From Sporisorium sorghi (Eukaryota; Basidiomycota; Ustilaginomycetes; Ustilaginales; Ustilaginaceae), in NCBI GenBank assembly GCA_023212695.1, contig JALCCG010000023.1, positions 62,001-126,000 on the forward strand: 64,000 nt of DNA. The letters run 5' to 3'. The notes beneath the pieces were generated by a model that ran no database searches, was not told where the DNA came from, and was given only the letters and a program-made list of their open reading frames with translations. Positions 62,169 to 64,000 of the stretch are shown here, one piece after another. How positions within the stretch are numbered: the stretch's first letter is position 1; each line of letters starts with the position of its first letter. The position numbers were made by a program, and so were the translations under genes.

Positions 62169-63461
62169 ATGGACGTAATCGTCAGGCCGACACCGAAATT
62201 GAACGGAGAGATTGGAGCTCTGTCCTCCAAGAACTATACCACTCGCTACTTGCTTGTAGCTGCGCTTGCGGAAGGGACCAGCACGATTTATTACCCTGCT
62301 CACAGTGAAGATAGTGATGCTATGAGACGCTGCATTCAGGATCTCGGAGCCGTGATCGAGGAGGACGAGGAGAAAGCGGTCATTACAGGTTTTGGCAAAT
62401 CTCCTCGCGATGTGAAGGAATTGAATGTGGGCAACGCTGGGGCCGTTCTGCGCTTCTTGATGGGCGTCACCGCATTGTCTAAAGAAGTAACTTTCGTAAA
62501 TACCTATCCCGATTCCCTTGGCAAACGCCCCCATGATGATCTTATTGAGACGCTGGGCCAACTGGGTGTGGAAGTGGAGCATAATGAGGGCAGACTGCCC
62601 ATCACGATACGCGGCGGACATCCGAAAGGCGGACAGCTCACCGTATCAGGGGAGGTCAGCTCGCAGTATTTAAGCGCACTGCTGTTCTTGACCCCACTGC
62701 TTTCCGAGGATAGCGAGATTACCGTAACCGGTGATCTGAAATCCAAGGTGGTTATCGGTCAGACTCTGGAAGTGCTGGAGCAGGCGGGCATCACCATAGA
62801 CGCAGCAGAGGATTATACGTTCTTCCGCGTTACTGGCGGACAATCATACGAAGCGAAGACCTACACGGTTCAAGGGGACTATCCGGGATCTGCGGCTGTC
62901 CTGGCAGCTGCAGCGGTAACGCAATCGGATGTTACGATCCGCAATCTGTCGGAGGACAGCAAGCAAGGCGAGCGTGCCATTATCGAAGTTCTCCGTAAGA
63001 TGGAGGTTCCCCTTATGCATGAGAACGGGAACGTTCATGTGGAGGGGAACGGTACCCTGAAGGCGCTCGAATTCGATGGAGACGCAGCGACAGATGCGGT
63101 TCTTGCCATGGTGGCGGCAGCCGTATTTGCCGAAGGGACCTCCCGGTTCTACAATGTGGAGAATCTCCGCTACAAGGAATGTGACCGGATTACCGATTAC
63201 TTAAACGAGCTGCGGAAAGCGGGAGCCAATGTGGAAGAACGTCAGGCTGAGATCATCGTGCATGGTCGGCCGGAAGGAGTCGAGGGCGGCGTGGAGATCA
63301 ATGCCCATTATGATCATCGCGTCATCATGGCCCTGACGGTGGTTGGTCTTCGCGCGCAGCAGCCGATCCGCATTAAGGACGCGCATCACGTAGCGAAGTC
63401 GTACCCGCAGTATTTTGATCATGTGAGGGCGCTTGGCGCCGATGTGGAATGGGTAAAATAG
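62169..63461 (+). CDS. aroA: 3-phosphoshikimate 1-carboxyvinyltransferase (EPSP synthase), divergent
   Basis: 430 residues, two inside-out alpha/beta domains. It joins shikimate 3-phosphate and phosphoenolpyruvate. The PEP/S3P motif near the start reads LSSKNYTTR (Lys21, Arg26), with Asn where most enzymes have Ser. The GNAGAVLRF motif at 88-96 has Ala and Phe where E. coli has Thr97 and Pro101. YKECDRI and the end motif HYDHRVIMALTVVGL are standard. AGGAGAG precedes ATG 62169. Function as AroA is supported by overall fold motifs and the nearby aroK. Confidence 0.92.
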   Translation: MDVIVRPTPKLNGEIGALSSKNYTTRYLLVAALAEGTSTIYYPAHSEDSDAMRRCIQDLGAVIEEDEEKAVITGFGKSPRDVKELNVGNAGAVLRFLMGVTALSKEVTFVNTYPDSLGKRPHDDLIETLGQLGVEVEHNEGRLPITIRGGHPKGGQLTVSGEVSSQYLSALLFLTPLLSEDSEITVTGDLKSKVVIGQTLEVLEQAGITIDAAEDYTFFRVTGGQSYEAKTYTVQGDYPGSAAVLAAAAVTQSDVTIRNLSEDSKQGERAIIEVLRKMEVPLMHENGNVHVEGNGTLKALEFDGDAATDAVLAMVAAAVFAEGTSRFYNVENLRYKECDRITDYLNELRKAGANVEERQAEIIVHGRPEGVEGGVEINAHYDHRVIMALTVVGLRAQQPIRIKDAHHVAKSYPQYFDHVRALGADVEWVK

Positions 63462-63511
63462 AGGGGAACTCCGCTACGCATATCAAGGGAATGGAAAGGT
63501 GGTCATAAACC

Positions 63512-63934
63512 ATGGCATTTGAAAATCCGACACGTGAAGAAATCGCGGATATTTTGCGTAATGCAGGCAATATCGCTGTCGTAGGTCTGTCTGACCGGCC
63601 GGATCGTACATCCCATATGGTATCCGCTGCAATGCAGATGCGCGGATACCGCATCATCCCGGTTAATCCTGGTGCAGCTGAAATTCTGGGGGAGAAGAGT
63701 TATCCGTCTCTGAAGGACATACCGGAGCCCGTCCATATCGTCAATGTGTTCAGACGCAGCGAATATTGCGCGGAGGTCGCACGGGAAGCTGCCGAGATCG
63801 GCGCCAAGGTGCTCTGGCTGCAGCAGGGCATTATCAGTGAAGAGGCTGCGGCCATCGCCGAGAGCAGTGGTATGATCGCGATCATGGACCGGTGCATTAA
63901 GGTGGAGGACTCTATTGCACTCGGCGGGCGTTAA
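63512..63934 (+). CDS. CoA-binding domain protein (YccU-like)
   Basis: 140 residues, one Rossmann CoA-binding domain. It begins ILRNAGNIAVVGLSDRPDRTSHM, then YRIIPVNPGAAEILGEKSY and VLWLQQGIISEEAA and MDRCIKVE near the end. It matches the domain of succinyl-CoA synthetase alpha subunits but has no catalytic partner. It starts 51 bases after aroA and may share its transcript. Confidence 0.93.
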   Translation: MAFENPTREEIADILRNAGNIAVVGLSDRPDRTSHMVSAAMQMRGYRIIPVNPGAAEILGEKSYPSLKDIPEPVHIVNVFRRSEYCAEVAREAAEIGAKVLWLQQGIISEEAAAIAESSGMIAIMDRCIKVEDSIALGGR

Positions 63935-64000
63935 CAGGAATCTGTAATCAGGGTATCGCGAGTTAGTAAAGCAAGTCTTACATTGAAGCAGCCGGTAGCA

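Noticed and set aside
1..64000. CRISPR arrays, insertion sequences and rRNA genes
   Set aside because: No regularly spaced direct repeats, no transposase motifs and no rRNA-like sequence were seen anywhere in the window.

Overview
The window looks like a chromosomal segment of a Gram-positive spore-former, most likely Paenibacillus or a close relative. The pointers are GGAGG ribosome sites with many TTG/GTG starts, a YesM/YesN two-component pair next to an LplA/LplB/LplC-type sugar importer, DUF1292, DUF1054, DUF3892 and DUF4176 proteins, GAAC-N4-GTTC (LexA) boxes and an Agr-type peptide system. No ribosomal or other marker gene fixes the species, so this is an inference.

Layout. 0-4 kb: the end of a TetR regulator, then a type VII secretion effector module (conserved protein, WXG100-like effector with a glycine-zipper tail, six-helix membrane protein, DUF4176 protein, WXG100 protein) with no secretion motor. 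4-13 kb: initiator and CAT-anticodon tRNAs, a secreted protein, an MFS drug exporter with its TetR repressor and two matching operators, a polysaccharide deacetylase, an internally deleted GH25 lysozyme, tRNA-Leu, ung, an AI-2E family permease and an L,D-transpeptidase.

13-34.7 kb: the centrepiece is a 22-kb carbohydrate locus on the + strand. It runs YesM/YesN sensor and regulator, cre site, lipoprotein binding protein, two permeases, GH3, GH38, GH125, a 1046-residue clan GH-A enzyme, a second GH38 and GH20. None of the six hydrolases has a signal peptide, so glycans are imported and then cut in the cytoplasm. The mix (two alpha-mannosidases, exo-alpha-1,6-mannosidase, beta-N-acetylhexosaminidase, a possible beta-mannosidase and a GH3 that could remove xylose or glucose) fits N-glycan or mannan use.

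34.7-45.2 kb: a VOC protein, a second L,D-transpeptidase with an odd start, an ABC exporter, and a PotABCD-like importer with an M20 peptidase divergent from an IclR regulator, with a perfect inverted repeat between them. 45.2-52 kb is an accessory patch: two look-alike LexA-box promoters, a kinase-less AgrC-like protein with AgrB and a serine-type AgrD, a WYL-like/winged-helix pair, small proteins, a structured stretch of DNA, a decayed phage lysis cassette and a broken MBL/DUF3006 pair, ending at tRNA-Val.

52-64 kb returns to housekeeping genes: GNAT, an MBL hydrolase, a secreted protein, DUF1292, an Orn/Lys/Arg decarboxylase, DUF1054, 6-phosphogluconate dehydrogenase, shikimate kinase, rhodanese, a divergent EPSP synthase and a CoA-binding protein.
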